A program made the position numbers and the translations under genes. A stretch of DNA of 64,000 nt from Thalassospiraceae bacterium LMO-JJ14 (GTDB taxonomy: Bacteria; Pseudomonadota; Alphaproteobacteria; Rhodospirillales; Casp-alpha2). The stretch spans positions 2,356,001 to 2,420,000 of the forward strand of contig CP134604.1 of assembly GCA_021555105.2 (NCBI GenBank), read 5' to 3'. Numbering within the stretch: position 1 is the stretch's first letter; every line of letters starts with the position of its first letter. The notes under the pieces were generated by a model. That model had not been told where the DNA came from, did no database searches, and saw only the letters and a program-made list of their open reading frames with translations. Shown here one piece after another: positions 44,400 to 54,940 of the stretch.

Positions 44400-45674
44400 A
44401 TGAGCAGCAAGTCCGGCAGTGGTGGAGACGCAAAGAACACGCTTTATTGCTCGTTCTGCGGCAAAAGCCAGCACGAAGTCCGCAAGCTGATCGCCGGCCC
44501 GACCGTATTCATCTGCGATGAATGCGTCGAGTTGTGCATGGACATTATCCGTGAAGAGCACAAAACCAACCTGGTGAAATCGGGCGAGGGCGTTCCGACG
44601 CCGATGGACATCTGCCAGGTGCTCGACGATTACGTCATCGGCCAGAAACGCGCCAAGCGCGTTCTCTCGGTTGCCGTGCACAACCACTACAAGCGGCTCG
44701 GCCACGGCGGCAAGTCCAACGATGTCGAACTGGCGAAGTCCAATATCCTGCTGATCGGTCCGACCGGTTGCGGTAAAACGCTGCTGGCGCAGACGCTGGC
44801 GCGGATACTCGATGTGCCGTTCACAATGGCAGATGCCACGACGCTGACCGAAGCCGGTTATGTCGGTGAAGACGTCGAAAACATCATTCTCAAACTGCTG
44901 CAGTCCGCCGACTATAACGTCGAGCGCGCACAGCGCGGCATTGTCTATATCGATGAAGTCGACAAGATCAGCCGCAAATCCGATAACCCGTCGATTACCC
45001 GCGACGTATCCGGGGAAGGCGTTCAGCAGGCTTTGCTGAAAATCATGGAAGGTACCGTTGCTTCGGTGCCGCCACAGGGGGGCCGCAAGCATCCGCAGCA
45101 GGAATTCCTGCAGGTCGACACGACGAACATCCTGTTTATCTGTGGCGGTGCATTTGCCGGTCTCGACAAGATCATCGCCGGCCGCGGCCGTGGGACCAAC
45201 ATCGGCTTCGGTGCAGACGTGCGTGGTCCCGAAGATCGTCAGACAGGTGAAATCCTGGCCGAAGTCGAGCCAGAGGATCTGCTGAAATTCGGACTTATTC
45301 CAGAATTCGTCGGTCGTCTCCCGGTCATTGCGACCCTGGAGGACCTGGATGAAGAAGCCCTGATTGAAATCCTCACCAAACCGAAAAATGCATTGGTGAA
45401 GCAGTATCAGCGGCTGTTTGAAATGGAAGACGTCAGCCTGACGTTCCGTGAAGAAGCGCTCGAATCGGTCGCCAAGAAAGCGGTAGAACGCAAAACCGGT
45501 GCACGCGGATTACGCTCGATCATGGAAAATATCCTGCTCGACACGATGTTCGATCTGCCGGGTCTGGATGGAGTCGAGGAAATCGTCATCAACGAGGACA
45601 CCGTCGATGACGGCGCACCGCCGTTGTTCATCTATGCCGACCGTAAAAACGACATGGAATCCTCGGCTTCCTGA
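44400..45674 (+). CDS. clpX: ATP-dependent Clp protease ATP-binding subunit ClpX
   Basis: An AAA+ unfoldase that selects substrates, including SsrA-tagged proteins, for ClpP. The 424-residue protein starts with a four-cysteine zinc-binding domain (C17, C20, C39, C42), then the AAA+ module with Walker A GPTGCGKT (about 120-127), Walker [10 protein letters not shown] and the sensor regions, plus the IGFGAD loop (IGF-type ClpP contact) around the G-rich segment. AAGGAG lies about 7 bases before the ATG. SmpB in this window acts in the same SsrA pathway. Confidence 0.98.
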   Translation: MSSKSGSGGDAKNTLYCSFCGKSQHEVRKLIAGPTVFICDECVELCMDIIREEHKTNLVKSGEGVPTPMDICQVLDDYVIGQKRAKRVLSVAVHNHYKRLGHGGKSNDVELAKSNILLIGPTGCGKTLLAQTLARILDVPFTMADATTLTEAGYVGEDVENIILKLLQSADYNVERAQRGIVYIDEVDKISRKSDNPSITRDVSGEGVQQALLKIMEGTVASVPPQGGRKHPQQEFLQVDTTNILFICGGAFAGLDKIIAGRGRGTNIGFGADVRGPEDRQTGEILAEVEPEDLLKFGLIPEFVGRLPVIATLEDLDEEALIEILTKPKNALVKQYQRLFEMEDVSLTFREEALESVAKKAVERKTGARGLRSIMENILLDTMFDLPGLDGVEEIVINEDTVDDGAPPLFIYADRKNDMESSAS

Positions 45675-45836
45675 TTAGCTTCCTGTTTTCAGGGATTTAG
45701 CCTTACCGATCCGATTATTCGGCCGTTTTCGCATGTCGATTTACAGGTAAACCGCTATCACGCGCATGGCCGGTATGACCGGGATTTCACAGCGGCAAAT
45801 CCAGTTCCGTATTAACCGCAATATATACCGTTAGCC

Positions 45837-45866
45837 CTTGCACAAAAGGGGTAAACGGCCCACTTT
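45837..45866 (+). promoter_or_regulatory. possible heat-shock (sigma-32) promoter for lon
   Basis: CTTGCA (45837-45842), 16 bases, then CCCACTTT (45859-45866), preceded by CC at the -35 side. This resembles the sigma-32 pattern (CTTGAA and CCCCATNT), though not perfectly. It lies 78 bases before the lon ATG in a 270-base gap with no other gene. Confidence 0.4.
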
Positions 45867-45944
45867 TTAGGTAATCAGGCACATCGTCGGAATTCCGCAA
45901 GGGACGGGGATTGCGGTGTTTTCCGAACTAAATGGAGCGAATGT

Positions 45945-48374
<2,430 letters not shown>

Positions 48375-48401
48375 ACTTCAATCACGATGCAGAACAATTC
48401 A

Positions 48402-48430
48402 GGGCGCGCTCTTCGGGGTGCGCCCTTTTT
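48402..48430 (+). terminator. intrinsic terminator of lon
   Basis: GGGCGC (48402-48407) pairs with GCGCCC (48420-48425), with extra weaker pairs inside, and is followed by TTTTT. It begins 28 bases after the lon stop. Confidence 0.85.
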
Positions 48431-48620
48431 GCTGGGCACAAGCTGATACCAGCCAATGCATAAAATTGTAAGGAAACGAATCGGAGTCCCGGATTCACGT
48501 GTTTTCCGCAGAAATCCGCGCTTTCACAACCATATCGGCATGTTTTGTGAAAATCATCGTTAATAATTGCTCCGAAATAATGCTTTGTTTACCGTAGGTT
48601 ACGCTGTAGCCCGCAAAAAA

Positions 48621-48636
48621 CCGCAGAAATCTGCGG
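48621..48636. repeat. perfect palindrome CCGCAGA-AA-TCTGCGG
   Basis: A perfect 7-bp inverted repeat with a 2-base centre, 19 bases upstream of the hupB -35 box. A related but imperfect copy (CCGCAGAAATCCGCG) is at 48506-48520. The position suits an operator or upstream activating site. Confidence 0.7.
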
Positions 48637-48654
48637 CTTCCAAGGGGTGTTGAA

Positions 48655-48683
48655 TTGACGCTGTGAGAGCGCTGGCACTAGAT
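48655..48683 (+). promoter_or_regulatory. promoter for hupB
   Basis: TTGACG (48655-48660), 17 bases, and CTAGAT (48678-48683), which differs by one base from the alphaproteobacterial -10 consensus CTATAT. It implies a leader of roughly 90 bases before the hupB start. Confidence 0.6.
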
Positions 48684-48741
48684 TCATCGCGAGAGCCGCA
48701 CTCTGGAGAGCGATAAATTTTCGTTTGGGAGGCGGATGTAA

Positions 48742-48756
48742 GTTTTAACTTAAAAC
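48742..48756. repeat. palindrome in the hupB leader
   Basis: GTTTTAA-C-TTAAAAC, a perfect 7-bp inverted repeat with a one-base centre. It lies 22 bases before the hupB start codon and just upstream of the AAAAGGGGG ribosome site. It may be a protein-binding site or AT-rich mRNA structure. Confidence 0.6.
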
Positions 48757-48778
48757 CTTGTAAAAGGGGGCATGAGCC

Positions 48779-49051
48779 GTGAATAAAAATGATCTTGTCG
48801 CCGCTGTCGCGGATTCTGCGGGCCTGACGAAAGCCGACGCAGCCAAAGCCGTCGACGCGGTGTTTGATAACATCAGCAGTTCTTTAAAAGGTGGTGGTGA
48901 AGTCCGTCTTGTCGGCTTCGGCACGTTTTCCGTTGTTAACCGGAAAGCAACCACCGGCCGCAATCCGCGGACGGGTGAAACGATTCAGATCCCGGCCTCG
49001 AAGCAGCCGAAGTTCAAAGCCGGTAAAGGTCTTAAAGACGCCGTCAACTGA
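48779..49051 (+). CDS. hupB: DNA-binding protein HU
   Basis: HU is a small histone-like nucleoid protein that bends DNA. The 90-residue length is exact for the family. It starts at GTG 48779 (MNKNDLVAAVADSAGLTKADA), preceded by AAAAGGGGG. The signature GFGTFSVVNRKATTGRNPRTG covers residues 46-66 and includes the DNA-binding arm start. It is the last gene of the tig-clpPX-lon-hupB block, an order typical of alphaproteobacteria. Confidence 0.98.
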   Translation: MNKNDLVAAVADSAGLTKADAAKAVDAVFDNISSSLKGGGEVRLVGFGTFSVVNRKATTGRNPRTGETIQIPASKQPKFKAGKGLKDAVN

Positions 49052-49075
49052 TCGACGTCAAAATTCCTTGCGAAG

Positions 49076-49105
49076 ACGCCGGCCCACGTGGTCGGCGTTT
49101 TCTTT
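49076..49105 (+). terminator. intrinsic terminator of hupB
   Basis: ACGCCG (49076-49081) pairs with CGGCGT (49093-49098), with further pairs inside, followed by TTTTCTTTT. It begins 25 bases after the hupB stop. Confidence 0.85.
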
Positions 49106-49124
49106 TATATTTCCCGTTCAGCCC

Positions 49125-49153
49125 TTGCCGTCCCTGACTCTGCAAAGTATATG
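49125..49153 (+). promoter_or_regulatory. promoter for tRNA-Val
   Basis: TTGCCG (49125-49130), 17 bases, TATATG (49148-49153). It would place the transcript start only a few bases before the tRNA 5' end at 49163. Confidence 0.5.
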
Positions 49154-49162
49154 GAGCCCATA

Positions 49163-49238
49163 GGGCGGTTAGCTCAGCTGGTAGAGCATCTCGTTTACAC
49201 CGAGAGGGTCGGCGGTTCGAACCCGTCACCGCCCACCA
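49163..49238 (+). tRNA. tRNA-Val (anticodon UAC)
   Basis: A 76-base tRNA. The acceptor stem pairs GGGCGGT with ACCGCCC (49228-49234). The D-arm TAGCTCAGCTGGTAGAGC is typical. The anticodon stem TCTCG/CGAGA encloses TTTACAC, giving anticodon TAC (valine, GUA and related codons). The T-arm contains GGTTCGAACCC. CCA is encoded at 49236-49238. Confidence 0.98.
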
Positions 49239-49307
49239 TTTCCCTTATTTCAGTTCAAAATTATCTACGTATTCACCGTAGCTTGGGATAGCTGCCAGAA
49301 GGCTGCT

Positions 49308-49832
49308 ATGATTCATTCGTTTCTGAATGAAAGTTCATTTATGTCAGATACTTTTCAATGTCTCGAAGCCGGCACGATACATGATTGCCGGCTCCCCACC
49401 ACAATAGCTTTAAAGGAATACTGGGAATCGAAATACGCGATTGAGAATCGGACGCCCCGATACAAAGACGTCAATCTGATGGATCTCTACAAGGTTGCGC
49501 GCTTGATGTTCGTCAAAGACGTCGTCGATGATGGAGAAGACTTCGTCAACCGGTTCTGGGGCACTGAATTAAGTAGCGTTCTAGGGATGGAACTGACGGG
49601 GGTTTTGGTCAGCGAATATCAGCCAGAGGAAAGAAGTAAAATCCTGCTGACGCGCTACCGGCAAATGGTCAAAGACAGGCAACCTGTTTCACGCCGCGCC
49701 ATAATCAAGCACCTCGTGGAAAAAGAATTCGTTACTTATGAAGTGCTGCACGTGCCGTTTCTCGATCCCGACGGCAAGAATGTCAGCCATATCATGGCTG
49801 TGTATGCGTTCAATTTCCCGCTTGATGAATAA
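49308..49832 (+). CDS. stand-alone PAS_5-type domain protein (second copy)
   Basis: A 174-residue single-domain protein, paralogous to the gene at 35719. Shared marks are VNRFWGTELSSVLGMELTG (about residues 83-101) and the KEYWESKY helix near residue 36. No output domain is present. The ATG at 49308 has AGAAGG 5 bases ahead; ATG 49341 would remove 11 residues. It sits alone between tRNA-Val and tRNA-Asp. Signal and partner are unknown. Confidence 0.72.
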   Translation: MIHSFLNESSFMSDTFQCLEAGTIHDCRLPTTIALKEYWESKYAIENRTPRYKDVNLMDLYKVARLMFVKDVVDDGEDFVNRFWGTELSSVLGMELTGVLVSEYQPEERSKILLTRYRQMVKDRQPVSRRAIIKHLVEKEFVTYEVLHVPFLDPDGKNVSHIMAVYAFNFPLDE

Positions 49833-49880
49833 GCACCGGCATTAATTCAAAGAATGTTCTCCCGGGCGTTATGACGCCGC

Positions 49881-49909
49881 TTGACACCCCGATAGGGGTG
49901 CTTTAGATC
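49881..49909 (+). promoter_or_regulatory. promoter for tRNA-Asp with a palindromic spacer
   Basis: A perfect TTGACA (49881-49886), 17 bases, TAGATC (49904-49909). The spacer region contains CACCCC-GATA-GGGGTG (49885-49900), a perfect 6-bp inverted repeat partly overlapping the -35 box. The tRNA starts 43 bases downstream of the -10 box. Confidence 0.5.
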
Positions 49910-49952
49910 ATCGCTTCCGCCAAGCGCAGTCAGCCTTGGCGATCCCTGGCAA

Positions 49953-50029
<77 letters not shown>

Positions 50030-50278
50030 CTTTCCAAATCATATTTTTCACTGTTCAGCCTTGGCAGGTATCGACTTTCGCCATGATTTCGAAGACAACC
50101 GCCGTCGCGTAGCTGTTTATATGCAACTGCGAAAAAAACCGATCCGGCAGGTCGTTAGGGCATTGAAAAATAGGACCTTGTGAGGCATACCTTAAACGCC
50201 TACCGTTGACTTAATTCGTGATGCCCGCACTGGGCTAATACGAGCCATTGACCGGTAAAAAACCGGGGAGAGAAAACT

Positions 50279-50644
50279 TTGGAAGGCTTATTAAGCGAGT
50301 ATCTTCCGATCCTGGTTTTTCTGGGGATCGCCACCGCCATCGCCTGCATCGCGGTTTTGGGGTCATTTATCGTCGCACCGCAGCGTCCTGACGCCGAGAA
50401 ATCTTCCGCTTATGAATGTGGCTTCGAAGCTTTCGAGGATGCGCGTCACAAGTTCGACGTACGTTTTTATCTGGTGGCGATCCTGTTCATCATCTTTGAT
50501 CTCGAGGTTGCATTCCTGTTCCCGTGGGCGATTTCGCTGGGCAACATCGGCGTTTTCGGCTTCTGGTCGATGATGGTTTTCCTCGGAATCCTGACCATCG
50601 GATTCATTTACGAATGGCGTAAAGGAGCGCTCGAATGGGAGTAA
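50279..50644 (+). CDS. nuoA: NADH-quinone oxidoreductase subunit A
   Basis: A small membrane subunit of respiratory complex I. The 121-residue protein has three helices (about 9-31, 61-82, 88-110) and the conserved [11 protein letters not shown] and [18 protein letters not shown]. It begins with the rare start TTG at 50279; GGGGAG lies 10 bases ahead and no in-frame ATG would keep the first helix. It is the first gene of nuoA-N. Confidence 0.95.
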   Translation: MEGLLSEYLPILVFLGIATAIACIAVLGSFIVAPQRPDAEKSSAYECGFEAFEDARHKFDVRFYLVAILFIIFDLEVAFLFPWAISLGNIGVFGFWSMMVFLGILTIGFIYEWRKGALEWE

Positions 50645-51186
50645 GCAACACAGCCCACAATGAGCCGGCGCCGCTGCCACCGGGCGAAGAACAGGACGCC
50701 ATCCTGCGTCAGGTAACCGGTGAACTGCATGACAAGGGGTTTGTCATCGCGTCTGTCGACAAACTGGTCAACTGGGCACGTACCGGCTCGCTCTGGCCGA
50801 TGACCTTCGGTCTGGCCTGCTGCGCCATTGAAATGATGCATGCCTATGTCAGCCGTTACGATCTCGACCGTTTCGGCGTTGTCCCGCGCCCGAGCCCGCG
50901 CCAGTCCGACGTGATCATCGTCGCCGGTACGCTCACCAACAAAATGGCCCCTGCATTCCGCAAGGTCTATGACCAGATGGCGGAACCGCGATATGTCATT
51001 TCAATGGGATCGTGCGCCAACGGCGGCGGCTATTATCACTATTCATATTCTGTAGTTCGCGGCTGTGACCGGGTCGTGCCTGTTGATATCTATGTTCCAG
51101 GCTGCCCGCCGACTGCCGAAGCGCTGGTTTACGGCGTGATGCAACTGCAGAAAAAGATTAAACGCACCGGAACCCTGTTCCGCTAA
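50635..51186 (+). CDS. nuoB: NADH-quinone oxidoreductase subunit B
   Basis: The 183-residue subunit that holds the N2 [4Fe-4S] cluster, which passes electrons to quinone. Ligands are the tandem cysteines in [10 protein letters not shown], and cysteines in MGSCANGGG and [11 protein letters not shown]. Its ATG lies 10 bases inside the end of nuoA, with AAGGAG 8 bases ahead. Confidence 0.98.
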   Translation: MGVSNTAHNEPAPLPPGEEQDAILRQVTGELHDKGFVIASVDKLVNWARTGSLWPMTFGLACCAIEMMHAYVSRYDLDRFGVVPRPSPRQSDVIIVAGTLTNKMAPAFRKVYDQMAEPRYVISMGSCANGGGYYHYSYSVVRGCDRVVPVDIYVPGCPPTAEALVYGVMQLQKKIKRTGTLFR

Positions 51187-51216
51187 CGGCTCACGAATAA
51201 CAACGCACGGATCATC

Positions 51217-51840
51217 ATGGATCAGGTTCTACAGGAATTGGGCGGTTATATCCGGGACACCCTTGGTGACTCGGTTGAGGACGTCAACGTGCGTCTTGGA
51301 CAGCTCACGGTCGAAATCAGACGCGATGATGTGTTGAAAGTCCTGAAATTCCTGCGTGATGACGCAAACTGCCAGTTTTTGACGCTGCTGGATGTTTGCG
51401 GTGTCGATTATCCCGATGACGATGAGCGGTTCGAAATCGTCTATCACCTGCTGTCGATGACCCATAACAACCGTATTCGCGTCAAACTGCGCACGGACGA
51501 AGATACCCCCGTCGATAGTGCAACCGGGCTGTTCAGCGCCGCCAACTGGTGGGAGCGCGAAGTCTGGGACATGTTCGGCGTAGCCTTTAACAACCACCCG
51601 GATCTTCGCCGGATACTGACCGACTACGGTTTCGAAGGCCATCCGCTGCGCAAGGACTTCCCGCTGACCGGTTATGTCGAAGTCCGTTATGACGACGAAC
51701 AGAAGCGGATTGTTTATGAGCCGGTCAAACTGACCCAGGAATACCGCTCCTTCGACTTCCTGAGCCCTTGGGAAGGCGTGCAGCGCATGCTGCCGGGCGA
51801 CGAAAAGGCCGAAGACGCCACCGAAGAGGAGGCGAAATAA
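51217..51840 (+). CDS. nuoC: NADH-quinone oxidoreductase subunit C
   Basis: A 207-residue hydrophilic subunit of the peripheral arm. The family signature [20 protein letters not shown] spans about residues 111-130, followed by [19 protein letters not shown]. NuoC and NuoD are separate genes here, unlike the fused form of E. coli. The C-terminus is acidic. Its stop shares one base with the nuoD start (TAATG). Confidence 0.97.
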   Translation: MDQVLQELGGYIRDTLGDSVEDVNVRLGQLTVEIRRDDVLKVLKFLRDDANCQFLTLLDVCGVDYPDDDERFEIVYHLLSMTHNNRIRVKLRTDEDTPVDSATGLFSAANWWEREVWDMFGVAFNNHPDLRRILTDYGFEGHPLRKDFPLTGYVEVRYDDEQKRIVYEPVKLTQEYRSFDFLSPWEGVQRMLPGDEKAEDATEEEAK

Positions 51841-53018
51841 TGGCCGAAACCCAGATCAAGAACTACAACATCAACTTCGGCCCGCAACACCCTGCGGCGC
51901 ACGGCGTGTTGCGCCTGGTCCTCGAAATGGACGGCGAGGTTGTCGAACGTGCCGATCCGCATATCGGTCTGCTGCACCGGGGCACGGAAAAGCTGATCGA
52001 GAACAAGACCTATGTGCAGGCCGTCGGCTACTTCGACCGCCTCGATTATTCATCGCCGCAGTGTCAGGAACATGCCTTTGCGCTTGCCACCGAGAAACTG
52101 CTGGGGATCGAGGCTCCCGCGCGCGGGCAGGCGATCCGCGTTCTGTATGCGGAAATAGGGCGGCTTCTGAATCACCTGATGAATATCTGCGCCTTCGCGA
52201 TGGACGTCGGCGCCATGACGCCGATGCTGTGGGGCTTCGAACACCGCGAAAAACTCATGGAATTTTGCGAACGGGCCTGCGGTGCACGCATGCACATGCA
52301 TTATTTCCGTCCCGGCGGCGTGGCCATGGATGTGCCTCAGCAGTTGCTGGACGACATTTATGAGTGGTGCCCGAGCTTTCTTCAGATCTGTGACGATATG
52401 GAAAGCCTGCTGACGGAAAACCGCATCTTCAAGCAGCGCACTGTCGATATCGGCGTGATCAACGCCGAGCAGTGTCAGGACTGGGGGTTTACCGGCGCCA
52501 ACCTGCGGGCATCCGGGATTGCCTGGGACCTTCGTAAATCCCAGCCTTATGACGGCTATGAAAAATACGATTTCCAGATTCCCGTCGGCAATAACGGCGA
52601 CTGCTACGACCGCTATCTGGTGCGCATGCTTGAAATGCGAGAAAGCATTAAGATTATGCGCCAAGTGATTGAAAACATGCCAATTGGCCCCGCCAAGTCC
52701 ATTGATCACAAGATCACGCCACCCTCGCGCGGCGACATGAAGCATTCGATGGAATCGCTAATTCACCACTTCAAGCTCTATACCGAGGGCTTCAAGGTGC
52801 CGGCCGGCGAAACCTATACAGCCGTTGAAGCACCGAAAGGCGAGTTTGGCGTCTATCTGATATCGGATGGCTCCAACAAACCGTACCGCTGCAAGATCCG
52901 CGCACCCGGCTTTGCCTCTCTGCAGGCGACGGAGTTCATTTCCAAGGGGCATATGCTGGCCGACATCGTCGCCAACATCGGCTCCGTCGATGTCGTATTC
53001 GGGGAGATCGACCGATGA
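51840..53018 (+). CDS. nuoD: NADH-quinone oxidoreductase subunit D
   Basis: A 392-residue subunit that forms part of the quinone site with NuoB. The signature [22 protein letters not shown] (first part at residues 11-24) and [12 protein letters not shown] are present; the C-terminus ends [12 protein letters not shown], the normal end. The start is ATG 51840, coupled to nuoC; GAGGAGG lies 6 to 8 bases ahead. Overlaps nuoE by four bases. Confidence 0.98.
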   Translation: MAETQIKNYNINFGPQHPAAHGVLRLVLEMDGEVVERADPHIGLLHRGTEKLIENKTYVQAVGYFDRLDYSSPQCQEHAFALATEKLLGIEAPARGQAIRVLYAEIGRLLNHLMNICAFAMDVGAMTPMLWGFEHREKLMEFCERACGARMHMHYFRPGGVAMDVPQQLLDDIYEWCPSFLQICDDMESLLTENRIFKQRTVDIGVINAEQCQDWGFTGANLRASGIAWDLRKSQPYDGYEKYDFQIPVGNNGDCYDRYLVRMLEMRESIKIMRQVIENMPIGPAKSIDHKITPPSRGDMKHSMESLIHHFKLYTEGFKVPAGETYTAVEAPKGEFGVYLISDGSNKPYRCKIRAPGFASLQATEFISKGHMLADIVANIGSVDVVFGEIDR

Positions 53019-53638
53019 GCGATGCACCTGAAACCTTCGAGTTCACTGCCGACAGCAAGGCCAAGGCCGATGCCGTGATCGCCAAATATCCTGAAGGGCG
53101 CCAGCGCTCGGCCGTAATGCCGCTTCTGGATATTGCACAGCGCCAGTGCGGCGGCTGGCTGCCGATGCCAGCCATCGAACATGTCGCCGATTACCTGAGT
53201 ATGCCGGCGATCCGGGTGCTGGAAGTCGCATCGTTCTATACGATGTACAACCTGAAACCGGTCGGGAAGCATTTCGTGCAGGTCTGCACGAACCTGCCGT
53301 GCTGGCTGAACGGCTCCGATAACATCATGCGCGCCTGCCAGAACAAGCTCGGCATCAAATCCGGCGAAACCACCGAGGACGGCGAATTCACGCTGCTTGA
53401 AGTGGAATGCCTGGGGGCCTGCGTGAATGCGCCGATGATGCAGATCAACGATGACTATTACGAGGATCTGGACAGCGAAGCGACGGCACAAATTCTCGAC
53501 GACCTGCGGGCCGGCAAACAGCCGAAGACGGGCTCCCAGCTTGAGCGCCATACCTGCGAGCCTCTGGGCGGGCTGACAAGCCTCGCGCATCAGGAAGAGC
53601 TTCGCGCACAGAAAGTCTCCGAAAAGGGGGATAACTGA
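53015..53638 (+). CDS. nuoE: NADH-quinone oxidoreductase subunit E
   Basis: A 207-residue subunit of the NADH dehydrogenase module with a thioredoxin-like [2Fe-2S] domain. The cluster cysteines are in CTNLPC and ECLGAC (a C-x4-C plus C-x3-C pattern). The N-terminal helical part contains [20 protein letters not shown]. The ATG overlaps the nuoD stop (ATGA), and the stop overlaps the nuoF start (TGATG). Confidence 0.97.
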   Translation: MSDAPETFEFTADSKAKADAVIAKYPEGRQRSAVMPLLDIAQRQCGGWLPMPAIEHVADYLSMPAIRVLEVASFYTMYNLKPVGKHFVQVCTNLPCWLNGSDNIMRACQNKLGIKSGETTEDGEFTLLEVECLGACVNAPMMQINDDYYEDLDSEATAQILDDLRAGKQPKTGSQLERHTCEPLGGLTSLAHQEELRAQKVSEKGDN

Positions 53639-54918
53639 TGCTTAAAGACGCCGATCGCATCTTTACGAATATTTACGGGCTTGAAGACGTTGGTGTTTCG
53701 GGCGCGCGCAAGCGCGGCGACTGGGACAATACCAAAAAGTTGATCGAGCTTGGCCGCGAGACGATCATCGAGCAGGTCAAGGGATCGGGCCTGCGCGGAC
53801 GAGGCGGCGCCGGATTCTCAACTGGCATGAAATGGTCGTTCATGCCGAAAGAAGTCGGCGAGCGCCCGCATTATCTGGTGATCAATGCCGACGAGGGCGA
53901 ACCCGGCACCTGCAAGGACCGCGAGATCATGCGTAACGATCCGCACAAGCTGATCGAAGGCGCACTGATCGCGAGTTTCGCGATGCAGGCGCACGCGGCG
54001 TATTGCTATGTCCGGGGCGAGTTCTTCCGCGAGACGGAAGCCCTGCAGCGGGCCGTCGATGAAGCTTATGAAAACGGCCTGATCGGTGACAATGCATGCG
54101 GCACGGGCTGGAAATTCGATTTCTACATCCACCGTGGCATGGGGGCCTATATCTGTGGCGAGGAATCGGCGCTGATCGAAAGCCTGGAAGGCAAGAAGGG
54201 CCAGCCGAGGCTGAAGCCGCCGTTCCCGGCCAACGTCGGAGTCTGGGGCTGTCCGACGACGGTGAATAACGTCGAAAGCATCGCCGTGGTGCCGACGATC
54301 CTGCGCCGGGGTGCGGAATGGTTCGCCGGCATCGGCCGTCCGAACAATACCGGCACCAAGCTTTTCAATATCTCCGGACACGTCAACAAGCCGTGCACCG
54401 TCGAGGAAGAAATGGGCATTCCGCTCAAGGAACTGATCGAAAAACATGCCGGCGGCGTACGCGGCGGCTGGGACAACCTGCTGGCGATTATTCCGGGCGG
54501 TGCATCGGTGCCACTGCTGACGCAGGAAATGAGTTCGACGGTCCTGATGGACTTTGATTCCCTGAAAGAAATGCGATCCGGGCTCGGCACCGCTGCCGTC
54601 ATGGTCATGGACAAGTCGACCGATGTGATCCGTGCGATTACGCGGCTGTCGCGCTTCTATATGCATGAAAGCTGCGGACAGTGCACACCGTGCCGCGAGG
54701 GATCGGGCTGGATGTGGCGCATGATGGAGCGTATCTGCGCCGGCGATGCCACACCGGCTGAAATCGATCTTCTCGAAGAAGTCACCAAACAAGTCGAAGG
54801 CCACACGATCTGCGCACTGGGCGATGCGGCGGCGTGGCCGATCCAGGGTCTTATCCGTCAGTTCCGTCCGTTGATGGAACAACGCGGCGCCGGGCAACAG
54901 CCCGCAGCGGCCGAATAA
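53638..54918 (+). CDS. nuoF: NADH-quinone oxidoreductase subunit F
   Basis: The 426-residue subunit that binds NADH and FMN, the entry point of electrons. Motifs: [13 protein letters not shown] (FMN/NADH site, about residues 57-69), [17 protein letters not shown], and the [4Fe-4S] motif [12 protein letters not shown] with a later cysteine in HTICALGD. The length fits the family. Confidence 0.98.
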   Translation: MLKDADRIFTNIYGLEDVGVSGARKRGDWDNTKKLIELGRETIIEQVKGSGLRGRGGAGFSTGMKWSFMPKEVGERPHYLVINADEGEPGTCKDREIMRNDPHKLIEGALIASFAMQAHAAYCYVRGEFFRETEALQRAVDEAYENGLIGDNACGTGWKFDFYIHRGMGAYICGEESALIESLEGKKGQPRLKPPFPANVGVWGCPTTVNNVESIAVVPTILRRGAEWFAGIGRPNNTGTKLFNISGHVNKPCTVEEEMGIPLKELIEKHAGGVRGGWDNLLAIIPGGASVPLLTQEMSSTVLMDFDSLKEMRSGLGTAAVMVMDKSTDVIRAITRLSRFYMHESCGQCTPCREGSGWMWRMMERICAGDATPAEIDLLEEVTKQVEGHTICALGDAAAWPIQGLIRQFRPLMEQRGAGQQPAAAE

Positions 54919-54940
54919 CGCAGGAAGGTAAGGACAACCG

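Larger units (their letters stand above)
48431..48778 (+). other. lon-hupB intergenic region
   Basis: This is most of the only gene-free stretch longer than 300 bases in the window (48375-48778). It holds no credible coding frame. It contains the perfect palindrome at 48621-48636 and an imperfect copy at 48506-48520, an AT-rich stretch around 48541-48600, a good promoter at 48655-48683, and a second palindrome at 48742-48756 before the hupB ribosome site. A small RNA in 48480-48640 is possible but has no direct support. Confidence 0.6.

Noticed and set aside
50206-50239. TTGACT followed by GCTAAT as the nuo promoter
   Set aside because: The spacing is about 23 bases, too long for a sigma-70 promoter, so it was not listed.
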